Source: Cadophora sp. MPI-SDFR-AT-0126 (lineage: Eukaryota > Ascomycota > Leotiomycetes > Helotiales > Ploettnerulaceae). Taken from it: a stretch of 64,000 nt of DNA. Below are positions 12,550-24,120 of the stretch, one piece after another (position 1 is the stretch's first letter; each line of letters starts with the position of its first letter). The position numbers and the translations under genes are program-made. The notes under the pieces are model-generated. The model had not been told where the DNA came from, did no database searches, and was given only the letters and a program-made list of their open reading frames with translations. The stretch spans positions 3,153,005-3,217,004 of the forward strand of contig JAGMVK010000005.1 in NCBI GenBank assembly GCA_020747065.1. Reading direction: 5' to 3'.

Positions 12550-13952
12550 GTTGGACATGTATTTTGATAGAAAATTTTAAATTATACATTCTAGCCGCCA
12601 ACACACATTTGGAACTGTTTGGCGTTAAGAGTTAGAACACATAGTTGAAATGATAAGCGTATGAGTTTTTAATCTTCAGAATCAGTTTCCCCGAAATCAA
12701 AGCTCTAGAAAGAATGCTACTATTTAAGACTCTTAATTAATATGTGCTTTTGCTACTTCAATGAATGCAATTATTCTTTAAAGAATTAGACGAAATCTAT
12801 CACCCTTCCATTTCCCGCCCGTATCATCTCAAATCTCGAACCAGTCGTGGCAAGCATGCCAGAGAGGCGGAGAATGTCTGCGATCCAAATTGATTGGCTT
12901 TCCTACTCATTGCCTCCTTTTGATCCTTAGTCATGTAACCTTAGGCAATAGAGTTTCAGTGACATCTTCCCAACAATGCGGTGTGACGACTTGCATTAGT
13001 AGAAAGATCAATGTTCTTGTCCGGTAGTAATACTAGAGTAGTTGCTGTGAGAAATCAGCTTCTGGCCCTGATCACGCTGCCGCCAAGATCCCTTGTAATT
13101 ATCGTCGGAGGAGTTTGGCGCGGGGAACGCATGAGATCGAAACCTTAAATTCGGAACGTCTGCCTCCGTAGTAATTGATTAGGCTTATCCGACGTGTTAT
13201 GAGAAGAGTTTGGCGCGAAGAATATTCAAGATCAAAAGCTTAAATTGGGACAACGAGGACTTCTGACCCGGCAGAAGGTCATTGGGTTTACTTGATTCGT
13301 CGTTATCCAAGGCAAGGGGGCGGCTTGGGGGAGGATCGGGCTGCCACGTTTTTTTGACTCCCGCTAGAACGGGAGGGAAAGCTTGATTTGTTTGTCAACC
13401 ACGTGGAACCCTGGCTGCACCGTCCCAGAGACACAGATGATCCTCTCGATTTCTCGTCCACTCTTGTAAGATTCAGCCGTCTTGGACGGTCAAGTCGCCT
13501 ACTGCAATGCATGGAAGCTTTCTCGTGCGGGGTAGCAGGCATCCATGCTTTGCTTGGTTCTCGTCGGGATCGTTACCATACTCGTATTAAAAAGTACGCC
13601 AGGTTTCCCGTTGGTGTATTGACAAATCGCTGGCAACGAGAAAATACTAAGAAATTATCTTCCATGAAACAGGACGTTTGAGTAGTTTGTCCACATGCGG
13701 CAGCTGGACATGACCACAGTCAATGAATAATGAATTGCTTTATCACAACTTACTTTTTCTCGATCGCGAGAGTTCCCGAGAAAATTGACGCCTGTGAAGA
13801 ACTTTGGCTTAGCAGCGAGAGTCTAGGCGATGTGATGAGAGACTCGCATTTTAACAGAATCCCAAGTCACCTCCATACTAGAGATATAATACTTGGTCCT
13901 ATCCTGAAGGGAGTCCTTCGGTCAACACACAACACATCTTTACATTTTCGAC
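12550..13952. other. Gene-free stretch with an imperfect direct repeat
   Basis: No domain-bearing frame. Two imperfect copies of a roughly 50-bp segment start near 13108 and 13203 (shared core gagtttggcgcg, then agatc and cttaaatt), 95 bp apart. 13880-13950 is promoter-like DNA for the next gene, with a gagatataata box about 70 bp upstream of its ATG. Confidence 0.5.
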
Positions 13953-15167
13953 ATGTTCCATCAATCTTTTCAAATCATCTCCCTTCTCTGCTTCGCTATT
14001 GGAGCTTCAGCAGACCTGTACAATTTGGTCGCAACCATTCCATGGGCTCCAGGAACCCCATCATCAACCGATCAAAGTGCCATTTACAATGGCACCTATT
14101 ACTTGTCTGACCGCACCAACAAAGGCGTTCACGTCGTATCACTAGCCAACAAGACACAAATCGGCTTCATCTCTGGTTTTGTTACTGGTCTGACCAACGG
14201 TACTCTCACACCAGCGATCTCTGGCCCTGATGGGATTGTCGTTCTTGCCAATCGTAATGAGATGTATGTCGGAGATGGTGACGGGACTATCAAAGTCATC
14301 AATCTCTTTACCAACACCATTGTCGCCAATATATCCACGGGATCAAAGAAACGCGCTGACGAGTTTGCTTACAACCCATCTACTCAGACTGTCGTTGTGA
14401 CCAACGGAAATGAATCTCCTCCTCTTGTAAACATTATCAATGCTACATCTCACACACGCATTGGCAATATCAGCTTTCCTGGCGCCAGCGGTCTTGAACA
14501 ACCTGCTTTCAACCCAACCGACTCACAATTCTATGTCTCTGTTCCTGAGACGGATGGCGCTCCAGGAGGCGCGATTCAGATGATGAACGTCGACAAAGCG
14601 AGTCTCTCCATAGTTAAGACTCTTCCGGTCCCTCGTTGCGCGCCTGCAGGCATTGTCTTTGGGCCCTTGAACCAGGTCTTCATCGGCTGTTCCTCGTCTC
14701 AGGTAGCAACCTTTGGGTATTCTGCTAGCTACATTATGAATGTGAGCACCGGCGCCATCATCGCCAATATCAGCGGTATTACTGGTAGCGACCAAGTCAC
14801 GTACTCTTCGAAGACGGGGTACTACTACGCTTCGGCCTACTTGAACACTGTGAATCATGTACCAACCCCTGTACTTGCCATCATCGCCACAAATGGCACC
14901 ATCGTGCAACAGATCACGACTGATAATCTTACCGCCCATGCTGTCTCTGTCGATCCACTCACAGGCACATTGGTGGTACCTGTCAAGGCTAAAGGCATCA
15001 TGATCTATGCTGTCAGCAATGGGACGACAACCACTAGTACCGCAACTGCAACAACTTCAACGAAATCAACAGCTTCTGCAACTGGGTCTTCGGGGCCTCA
15101 GATCAACAGAATCGAACATCTGTTTGGAATGGTAGTCGTAGCTATAGGCTTTGCTGTGTTGTTGTAG
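13953..15167 (+). CDS. Secreted beta-propeller (SMP-30/YVTN-like) protein with GPI-type tail
   Basis: Single-exon, 404 residues. Residues 1-20 (MFHQSFQIISLLCFAIGASA) form a signal peptide. The body contains repeated beta-propeller-like segments (GPDGIVVLANRNEMYVGDGD, GTIKVINLFTNTIVANIS, NPTDSQFYVSVPETDG, HAVSVDPLTGTLVVPVKAKG) as in YVTN/SMP-30-like secreted fungal proteins. At least ten N-glycosylation sequons (NGT, NKT, NIS, NAT, NVS) are visible. Residues about 355-383 are Ser/Thr-rich, followed by a hydrophobic C-terminus (FGMVVVAIGFAVLL), the usual layout of a GPI-anchor signal. A cell-wall or surface location is inferred; no enzymatic activity can be assigned. Codon usage and base composition look native, in contrast to the transposon immediately downstream. 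Confidence 0.85.
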   Translation: MFHQSFQIISLLCFAIGASADLYNLVATIPWAPGTPSSTDQSAIYNGTYYLSDRTNKGVHVVSLANKTQIGFISGFVTGLTNGTLTPAISGPDGIVVLANRNEMYVGDGDGTIKVINLFTNTIVANISTGSKKRADEFAYNPSTQTVVVTNGNESPPLVNIINATSHTRIGNISFPGASGLEQPAFNPTDSQFYVSVPETDGAPGGAIQMMNVDKASLSIVKTLPVPRCAPAGIVFGPLNQVFIGCSSSQVATFGYSASYIMNVSTGAIIANISGITGSDQVTYSSKTGYYYASAYLNTVNHVPTPVLAIIATNGTIVQQITTDNLTAHAVSVDPLTGTLVVPVKAKGIMIYAVSNGTTTTSTATATTSTKSTASATGSSGPQINRIEHLFGMVVVAIGFAVLL

Positions 15168-15246
15168 TCAGTCTACGGCTATGGAGGAACCCTCATTCGG
15201 AAATGGATCAGAAGAGCAGCAGAGTTATTGCAAAATTAAAAAATTA

Positions 15247-17079
15247 ACGTCTCACCCCTGGTTTCCGCCCACCCCTACATTCCGCCCACCTTGCTTAACC
15301 TCACCGCTTCTTATACCACCCAACTTCAATAATTATTTAATATTTTATTCTCTAATCGATTTTCTTAAAATTTAGAATATGAATTGATCTTATTATAAAG
15401 CCTCAATATACTAAATGTGACATCATGTGTACTATTAAGGAGATCGCAAATAGCAAGTCCTTACAGAAGGCATATCTAGAGTAGGGTATTCTAAGGTCTA
15501 CTCTTCGTGATTAAAATGCAATAACACAACTATATAAAGAGGCTGCTAAACATATGCAAAGACTTCCTACTGTAATTAAAGATCAATTAATTAATTAGAT
15601 TTTAACTCAAGAGTCTCTTAGCTATGGAGTTACTTATATGCAGATATAGGTTTTTAGAGAGAGGCTCCTAGTTCTTTAAGAAGACTACTGCCTACTTAGA
15701 AAATACTAGATAGCACAGTTTTTAGCTCGGAATCCTATTCTTAAGACTAAGAAGCAAATATATATTGATTCTATATATATTAATAACGCTTATTCTAAAG
15801 TTATTAAGTCGTAGTTCTAAAAATTAGCAATTCCGGTAATCAAGGTAATTCTAGCCTCTTAATAATGAAATATAAACAAGACTAGTATTATAGAAGATTA
15901 TAGTCTAAATAAATATATAGTAGGGAATGCAAAAGCACGTAAAGTTCAAGGAAAATAGCTAGGCTCGCGCTCTTAGATAACAATTATTAAGTGTATATCC
16001 GCCATAGGTCTCTCTACGTTTCTGGCTATAATATATAAGGGAAAATCGGTCTAACAATAATAGTTTCCATCGCAATTAGATATATTCGATCCATAGTACT
16101 TTATAGCTACAGAAAATGAGTGGACAACTGATTAAACAGCTCTGGAGTAGCTGGAAAAGGTCTTTATTCCTTAGACGGAATCACGTGACTATTCAGTAAG
16201 ATTCCTTATTCTAGACAGCTATAGGAGTCACGAGACTACGGATTTCCTTTAGAGGTGTCTCGAGCACAATATCTACCTTCTTTTTTTACCGGTATATACG
16301 TTATATATCTTACAATCTTTTAATTTAATAGTTTTTTTATTTCTTAAGCGTGCCTACTAGAAAGAGCTTTAAAAGTTAAGTTCAATAATCGATTCTACGC
16401 TAATTAGCAAGCGCAATTTCCTTATATACTACGAGAAGGTACGCCGAGAAAGTATTACAGCTTCAAATATCAAGGCTAGGTAGAGAACTACCGGTCTATA
16501 GCCGGTCTCTATAGCAAAGCTATTAATGAGCCCTTTACTCTTAAAAAACAGTAATAAATCAACAAATCCGACTCTCCTAAAGCTTCAAAAGATACTAATA
16601 CTACCTCTAGAGGTTTCCGATACTTCAATTAAGTTGCATACTCTAAAAAATCGGAAAGAGATATATATACAGATTCGGACCCTAGCTAGCAAGTCATATA
16701 ACTAACTTCTAATTAATCGTTTACTCTTCAGAAAAGTTATAAAGGGAATAAATAAAAGAGACTACGAATTAAAGAAGGCGAATATAAGGGTCAAAGAGTT
16801 AGAAGAGAGATTAGAGCAAGTACAGCCAAGGAAAAGAAAGAAAGTCCTAACTAGTCCAAATTCCCGGTTTATAAGAACACGTGCAATTAGGGAAGCTCAA
16901 ATCGCAACTAGAGAACACCAAATTAAACCTATAGAATCAAAAAGCAAAGAAGATTCAAATTCTACAATATCTTATATAAAAGTTAACGCAGAATAGAAAT
17001 ATTAAGTGTTGAAAATCAGGTGACGGAATTAGTGGGGTGGGCGGAATATAGGGGTGGGCGGAAACCAGGGGTAAGACGT
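15247..17079 (+). mobile_element. Pogo/Fot1-type DNA transposon, 1.83 kb, RIP-degraded
   Basis: Bounded by 44-bp terminal inverted repeats at 15247-15290 and 17036-17079 that differ at two positions, both C in the left copy and T in the right, as expected from RIP. The end sequence is ACGTCTCACCCCTGGTTTCC. TA dinucleotides flank both ends (15245-15246 and 17080-17081), the target duplication of Tc1/mariner/pogo elements. The inside is very AT-rich and carries a dead DDE transposase on the + strand. Both ends are intact, so this is a complete but inactive copy. Confidence 0.9.
15375..16985 (+). pseudogene. Dead pogo/Fot1-like transposase (CENP-B HTH plus DDE_1)
   Basis: Conceptual + strand reading, switching over stops, gives transposase landmarks in order: a CENP-B-like helix-turn-helix region (KDQLIN, ILTQESLSYGVTYMQI), a linker (RNPILKTKKQIYIDS), the first catalytic region around GIIEDYSLNKYIVGNAKA, then ATENEWTTDTALE with VFIP, SYRSHETTDFL and the end of the catalytic core near SFNLIVFLFLK. 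Stops are mostly TAG/TAA where CAG/CAA or TGG is expected, which fits RIP. No frame is long enough to encode a functional protein. The gene belongs to the transposon that surrounds it. Confidence 0.75.
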
Positions 17080-17309
17080 TAGTCTTAACATATGAGGCAA
17101 CGAATATCTTTATATTTGTGGGCCTATCCTTGGAAGGAGAGGATCGTTGTCAATCTATTAATTGCTGTCATTGATAAATCTTTCTTCTTATTAAAAATGG
17201 AATTATAAGAAAGCTTATAAAACTCTTATTTAAATTTTATATTTCTTGTTCAATAATCGGTTTTAGATAACGCAAAAACACAAGTGCATGGACTAATAGA
17301 AAAATTCTA

Positions 17310-19827
17310 TTGATTCGAACCATCACTCAAAATCTGATTTGCGAAATATCCAATGCAGCCCCAGCTGCATGCAAATTCGAACTTCAGCATCTCCAGTCAC
17401 AAACCTCGGAACTCTCCAGCATTAAGGAGTCACAAAGGCTGCAAAAATCTGCAATCGAAGACATCGGACGGAATATCGACGGGATGAGCAAGGACACACA
17501 GGCGTTTGAAAAGAAGTCCTGCCAGATTTTGGACAACCTATCCTGTGTCAAGCGCCAACTCGACAAACTTGTCAGTGTCCCAGCAATACAACGAGATACG
17601 GTTGCTGTGCTTGGATACATCAGGAAAGGGCTTTACTAAGTCGAGAAAGGTAGTATTCCAAATATCTGCAACAACATCTTAACACTACAAGCATAAGCCG
17701 AGAAGTTATCCAATATTCCTACCATCATAGATGATATGGTGTCAGTCACATCGGATATTCGCAAGCAGCTGACCAACGAAGATGATATTGAAACAGCGTT
17801 GGCTCTAATTATTGGTTAACTAACTGGCGCGATGTCCTCTATTTCATCAACTCAAGGGACCATCCAGGATTCCACCCAGGAAACAGCGACCGGTTTATCC
17901 AAATGCGTACAAGCACTCGCGACTGCTCATGACAGAAATGATGCTCGGTGCATTCAAAGCCATCGTCTGGCCATTGCTTGCCATCAAATACTTGGAACCG
18001 TGGCGGCTCATCAAGTCGAACTTGTGGACCTCTCGCATTCGATGCGGAATCATTTGGACGGATCTTCAAAACGAATAATTCGGAGGATGACCACTCACCT
18101 GGGCGAACTCGACGAATCATGGCATCACGCTCTTTCTGATTTATACATGATAACTTTGAGCTAACGGTCAACGAGATTGTGAACAGCAACGAGTGCTGCA
18201 CCAATCTGATGAGCGTGTTTACCCAGACACCCATCTACCATGGGCGTGCCGTCAACACTATTATGTTGAGACTCAAAGACATGGCGGCGAAGGATATGCA
18301 GCTCCGAATTGTCTTCAAGGAATTGGTTGGCTCAGCAAGAGACAGTATTTTCGAGGATTGCACCACGGCAATACAGGCTTTGGGGTTGAATGTTGTCCAA
18401 TCAATCCAAGAACCGTTTTCTTAGGTGAACTCACAGCTCGACACGCTTCGTCTTCTCTCAGACCAACAAATCTCAGCCACTTCATCCACACTCTAGACAC
18501 TTCCTCGTACCATGGCAACTACATTCTTTGGTGACGATGGCTGGCTTGTCCCAGTGCGAGAGATGACTTCAACATTGAAGAGTTTACACTCGGCCCTGAC
18601 ACAGACCCGGAACTCCCAATCACTGGTCGCGAAGATTTCTTCTCTCGTTGAACCAAATGGGCTCTCTTCAGTCCCAGGGACAGTGATTGCCATTTATGCC
18701 AGAGTGAACACCCCCTTCCAACCACGGTCGACCTGTAGCAAAAGTGTGCTGTCATCCAAGAAAGCAGAACTTCATTGATGATGCCTATTCGGCTCTGGAG
18801 AAGCGACAGGACCAATTGTCGCTTGAAGAGCGGCAGAGCCATGACATTGGCAAGAAAGTATGGGAGGCATTCACGGCAGGAATAGAAGCAGAGAATTCAA
18901 GATTCTCTGAGAATTTGGAGGATATCAAGCAGTGTGTCTTGGATGGTTGGCAATCGACGACGGCAGCGATCGACAAGGTTTGGTCCAACATTGCAAACCT
19001 CAAGCTCCAACAAGACTTTTTCCATGTCTCGAATTTCAATACACTGGTTCAGAAAACCGAATCCGTTCAGGCCAGCTTTAGTCAGCTGTTAGCCTGTAAC
19101 TTGGCAGCCACGCAGGAATTTTTGAGCCACCTCAGCGCCGTCATTGGCCATGTTGAGAAGGGTATATACGCCGAGATCTCGGCTCACTCCGCAATTGAGC
19201 GACTCGACAGCCAAGCTATACCCCGACTTCGACAACACTCCTTATCGAACACTGAGTCGGCTTCGACCGAGAGATCGCCAGAAACCTCGCTGAGATGCTC
19301 TGCTGTGGTCCGCCGAGCCGCCTCGGCCCCCCTAGTAAGACTCAAGCCCATTACAAACATCACTGGCTGACCAGCATAGGTTTCGATTTCATAACGCGAT
19401 TTCATAACGCCATTGCATCCAACGATGCACCATGCCAATGAAAATTCTGGTCAGAAGTGGCCTGCCTCGAGTCATGGCGGATCAGAATCACCAAAGCGTG
19501 CCAAAAGATGTCGATGGCTCATCAGTACTTCGAGAACCGTCCCAGATTGACTCGAATAATCCGTCTCTGATCAGCATGAGTGAGGTCAGGGCTCCCATAC
19601 TAGTAGCCAATACTCCACATTATCCTCCTCCACCAGCACCGAGACGGTGCACTGCTACAAAGCTCGATGAAGCTTCCACACCCTCATCGGTGAGATCGAT
19701 AAATTCAGTTGGTGTGCAACATTCTTCGACATCTCGTCGATCCCTAGTTACGTCTCGAATTAAAGGCCTTGTCGTTTCAGCTTCGGCCCTGCGGCTTTCT
19801 GTTTGCAAAAGTGATTTTGCAACTTGA
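17310..19827 (+). pseudogene. Decayed long coiled-coil gene
   Basis: A series of collinear + strand frames (17310-17639, 17832-18164, 18179-18424, 18512-18778, 18744-19370, 19432-19827) reads as one long helical, heptad-like protein (LQHLQSQTSELSSIKESQRL, GKKVWEAFTAGIEAENSRF) with a Ser/Pro-rich C-terminal part (HYPPPPAPRRC). Segments up to 18164 share one frame and are separated by TAA where CAA would fit (17637, 17694 and 17817 regions); two later breaks are TAG where CAG would fit (18422 and 18495 regions). At least one frameshift lies near 18165-18180. I do not recognise the family. It is transcribed toward the DUF3433 gene, tail to tail. Some breaks could be introns, but the clustered CAA/CAG-to-stop pattern argues for decay. 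Confidence 0.6.
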
Positions 19828-19913
19828 GATAAGCGAAAGGTCAAACTACACTGCATCAAAAAGACAATTCTAATTGGTGTTACACGACTGTTATCCGCAG
19901 TAAACTCCTTATC

Positions 19914-21922
19914 TCAGTATGTTTCCCATGATGTTTCCCATGGCCGCTGTACCCTAGCCTGCCCTTGTCGATCTACCCCAACCGTATACGATGCAAGCAA
20001 CTCTTCTTCGTCGATTCCAGCGTGCGTCTGTCCGTCCCGTCCCTGGAACCAACCAAGACCATACCTCTTATGAATCATTTCCATCTTCTTCTGCAGCTCG
20101 GCAACAGTCATCCTCTCTGTGCCATCCATGTCGGAAAGGAACCGACTCTGGTGCATGAGGATCATGGATGTGGCTATCGTTCCCGGCAGCTGAGTACAGA
20201 ACGGCCGCCTCCTCTTCCAGAAAACCAACCCGGCAGTACAAGCCAGAGTAGTCAAAATTCCCAGTGATAGGCCGAGCGAGGCCCAGAAGGAAGTGAATGT
20301 CTCCTCGTCACTCTGGAGCGACGCAATTCCATTCCGATGTCTGAAATTTGAAGCCTTGGCCTTGAATGAAGAGAGACATACCGTTAGGACCTCGACCAGG
20401 ATACTGTTCAAACTGATGGTAAATAGCAAAAAGTGGCGGTTTCTCAGGGTCTGGAAAGGAATCGCCAATGTTGATGTCCCCGTATAATCAAGGAAAAGAA
20501 CCCCTGGCCGTGCATGTCTCATAGCCAGAATATACAAAGGTTCCATCAACCTGACACTATCATCGATCATCGACCATAGAATTTTGACTACTACTCCTAA
20601 TGACGTCAAGAGTGGTATTTTCTGCAGAATGCTATTCGCTTTAGTGAAGAGGACAACGCCCAGAACGACAAGGACGGTAGCAAGGAAGCATATGAAAGCT
20701 AGGAGGGCCTTCCAGTTCAACATCGAAGGATGTGCTTGTACACGGCCCTTCTGACCCTTCGCATTTGTTGGTGTCGAGGTGATGTACTCTAAGTCTAGAA
20801 AGCCATTTTTGAGGAAGTACCTTGCCTTGGAGAGTTCCGTGCGAACGTTTGATGGTGAGGCGAGATCTAGATTTCTTGCAAGCATCAAAACGTGGCTCCT
20901 TGTCGCCATCTTTGCCACGCCGACAATGCCTCGCGGGGTCGCAAACAGTCCGGACTTATCCCTCGCATTCAGAATAAGCACGCCGAGGATGCTCAAGGCG
21001 AGCAGAAGAAGCGAAACGGTCAGCAGACGCGACCAGACGTTGTTCACAACAACATGCTGCTTGAAATCCTCGTCTTGGCTAGATCCAAGTGATGCGTTCT
21101 GTAATGTTGGGATGGCAAGCGTGGCATTCAGTACCATTATCTCGGAAGTGAAGACTCGAATTCCGACGAGGCGTGGATTGGTGAGGTATGTCCAAGGGCT
21201 CAACGGCTCAAGCAGTACTGATTCCGCTGCTGAAGCACCTTCTGGGCGAGCCATGGAATAGTAAGGTTGCAGCTTTTTCATCTGCGTCGAATCAATATCT
21301 AGCAAAGAAAACATCTGCCTGCCGTTTCTTTACCTCAAAGTCAGTAGCCTCAACCATGAGACCAAAGAGTACCAAGGCCAGCGTCGGCGCATATCTCCAG
21401 AGAAAATACTATAGATAGATCAGCGACGTCTCAGGGAATACAGGAAGGGCTCCATACCTGTCCAGTAGAAATAGAATTGACTGTTTCAAAAGCTAGCAGC
21501 CCGCCATGCTTCCGTGAATGCTGGAAGACAAATTCTTGGAGGCCCGCCAGCGCAACGGAAATGAAAACCATGATGCTTAGGTAGGGCCATCTCATGGTCA
21601 CTGGCTTCCAGTTGGCTGCCGAATTAGTCGTCCTTGGGCGGGGGAGAGAGCGGTTGGGAGGAAGATATTCATCTGGCTCCCAGCGTCCATACTTGGTCCC
21701 TAAATCCATTGGGCCTGCAAAACTGGAAAGATCAACAGTTGGCCCATCGTTTGAGATGTAAGGGACTGGCTGCTGGACATGATCTTTCTCGTCGGGCTCC
21801 CACTGTTGATTGTATGAGCCGAAATAGTCCTCCGCTTCTGGTGGCGCGATAGCACGAGGACCTTCCTCTGGCGTTGGCGTTCTAGGTGTGCTTCTCACTG
21901 GAGCGTTCTTTATACTGTCCAT
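19914..21922 (-). CDS. DUF3433 multi-span membrane protein
   Basis: Exons on the minus strand are 21922-21458, 21408-21334 and 21281-19914, giving 635 residues. The N-terminal 110 residues are hydrophilic and Pro-rich. A conserved block follows: WKPVTMRWPYLSIMVFISVA, then HGGLLAFETVNSISTGQYFL, ATDFEMKKLQPYYSMARPEG and the second half LMEPLYILAMRHARPGVLFL, as in fungal DUF3433 proteins (often 600-1200 residues, usually with two copies). Several hydrophobic helices are visible. The C-terminal cytosolic part carries RYGLGWFQGRDGQTHAGID, conserved in the family. Introns are 49 and 52 bp; both restore conserved sequence across the junction. The function of the family is unknown. It looks intact. 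Confidence 0.88.
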
Positions 21923-24110
21923 TGCTTCAAAATAAGCTAATATTCATGTTCAACTTGCGAATTCTGTGATAGAAAAAATATCAAAAGAAGTGTCGGGAGC
22001 TGAGGTCGAGAAAGAGGCTTGCGGCTGAGCCCGTTCACGAGCTCAACCAACCAATAAGCATCTGACACAGATCACTAGCAAAGCCTCAAAGCGGCTGAGC
22101 AGTTCACTTGCAAAAAGTCTCGTTTTGAGTTGTCATCTTCGGTCTTCGTTCTTCGTACTTCACATGCTTCATATGCTTCAGGGCCAAAGGCCAGAACGCA
22201 AGACAGCCGTTCATTTTAAACTCTATACAATAGATTTGCAACCTAGACAGTAACTTACAGTACCTGCAGAAAGGTACGCCTTACTTCGATCATCTCATAC
22301 ATTTTCCTATACTTAACAAACATTCTTTATCTTGACTCTTACATTAAACGACTTTATACTCTCTAAATCACTTATCTCTGTCAGCTTGGGTTTATCCTGG
22401 TTCCACTGGTCGTTAATCTAATTCTTCTATATTACAAGGTTCACTCTCGTAAACCAGTCACCAGTTATTTGATCTCGGGAAAATTCATTCCGGGCAGTAT
22501 ACGGCTTTGCTTACGCGAGCGAACAAGTTCTCTAGTCAGTAAAGGAATATCTGAGAGGTTGAACGTGTCTTCTCGCACTAATTTCATGAGGATCGGAGCA
22601 AGATAAACGAACAATAATCAGTAGAGTTGGCTTCGTCCATAACGTGTCTGGGAAATGCCACCGCGCAGTCACCAAACTCATTCCTTCACTTGGTCGAACT
22701 GAAATTAAGGAAAGGGGGAGTAGGATAACAGGATACCAATAAATACTGTCTTTAACTTAAACCCTGTCCAGTTGGCTCTTCCCGTGCTCTCTTCGCATCC
22801 GACTGAAAACCGAGGCTTCTATCACCCTGCTTGGTTGAAGGAGCGTAATACGCACCTCGCTTCGACCTGGTACTGGGACTGAGTGACCTCATGTTTGAAA
22901 TGCCTCAGTCAGGAGTATACTCTCCCATCAATATCTGACATCAAAATCTAGAGCCGTCGAGTATTGATGGCCAATGTCAATCGATACGTCGGCCGATCAG
23001 AGAAAGAAGGCTCAGGATTTTATTTTCTATCCTCATCAATGTGTAATTCCTAGAGTAATGCGAGAGACTTGTGATTCTGGTCAAAGTACGTTTGTGTAAA
23101 TACATCTGGCCAGCACTTAATGAGAACGAAATTAGGATCTGACAAGATGCCAAGTAGCAACCAGCTTATCTTTCTTAAACTCTGTTGGGCGTGTTCGACT
23201 TACTCAAAGATATTGCCCCACCCAACTCACCAGTAGCCCAGGAACGATTTCAGGACATGGAGAAACGGAACTTCGAGAACGTCAACGCCCGCGACCGGAA
23301 CACAACCAGCGAGCAGGCAGCCAAAGATTCAGAAGTCCTCGAGAGTATCCCTGACCATCACTATTAATTCGATAACTGCCCTTGCTTGGAGCACGTAGGC
23401 TGATGGTCTACCCACATGTCCAGAGGGGCTGGGCGTGACGCCGTATAGTAACTCATGGGGTAGCCAGCAACGAGACTAAGACCATTGTATGTATCCTATT
23501 AGTCTAGAAAGTCAAATCTACTCCCAAGAGTGATGACTTTATGGATCCATTATGCATTTTCTTCGAGGTCAATGATTCTGAAGTCGAGATTTCCCGACAT
23601 AATTCGATCGAAATACTCAGCGCTGCCTCCGCAGAGCACGGCATAGCGATTGTACATCCTGCCGATCGAACGTCCCAGCTCTTAGAGTCAGCGTTTGGGC
23701 GTAGGCTAAGTAGGTCATAAGCACCAGGCTAAGCAAGCGGTGGGGTTCGGTCCACAAATGTCGCTCGATGCTAAAAGCGCCGAGGATAACACACGTCTAG
23801 TACCGCTTGCAGACCAAAACTTGGTGTACGGGATTGCAAGCGAGCTCGCTAACCATAGTAAACAGTAGCAACGTAGGGAAACACAACGATAAGAACGTGT
23901 GAGGCTGGACAGAGTAGAAAAACGAATCGTGTTTCCCATTAGAATGTTTCCCAACGGAATCTAGGGAAGTGCCAGGATAGGATTGGCCAGGTTGGGGCAC
24001 GTGCGCGTGGTTTCTACTGGAAAACCGCCCTTGCATAGAAGATAGAGTCGATTTAACTCAACCCAACTTTCTTAGCTTGGATAGATATCGAAGCACGACC
24101 TTTCGTTTTT
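21923..24110. other. Gene-free stretch of about 2.2 kb
   Basis: No frame with recognised domains. The 61-codon frame at 23185-23367 has no ATG near its start (an in-frame TAA lies 7 bp upstream) and looks like a remnant or chance. The first 300 bp are upstream DNA of the DUF3433 gene. Otherwise I see nothing. Confidence 0.5.
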
Positions 24111-24120
24111 TCTCGAAATC

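Noticed and set aside
20779..21261. 160-codon + strand ORF
   Set aside because: Antisense shadow of the DUF3433 gene, whose own frame carries the family motifs.
23185..23367. 61-codon open frame (contains PPNSPVAQERFQDMEKR)
   Set aside because: No ATG near the start, an in-frame TAA 7 bp upstream, no acceptor site that would supply an upstream exon, and no family recognised.
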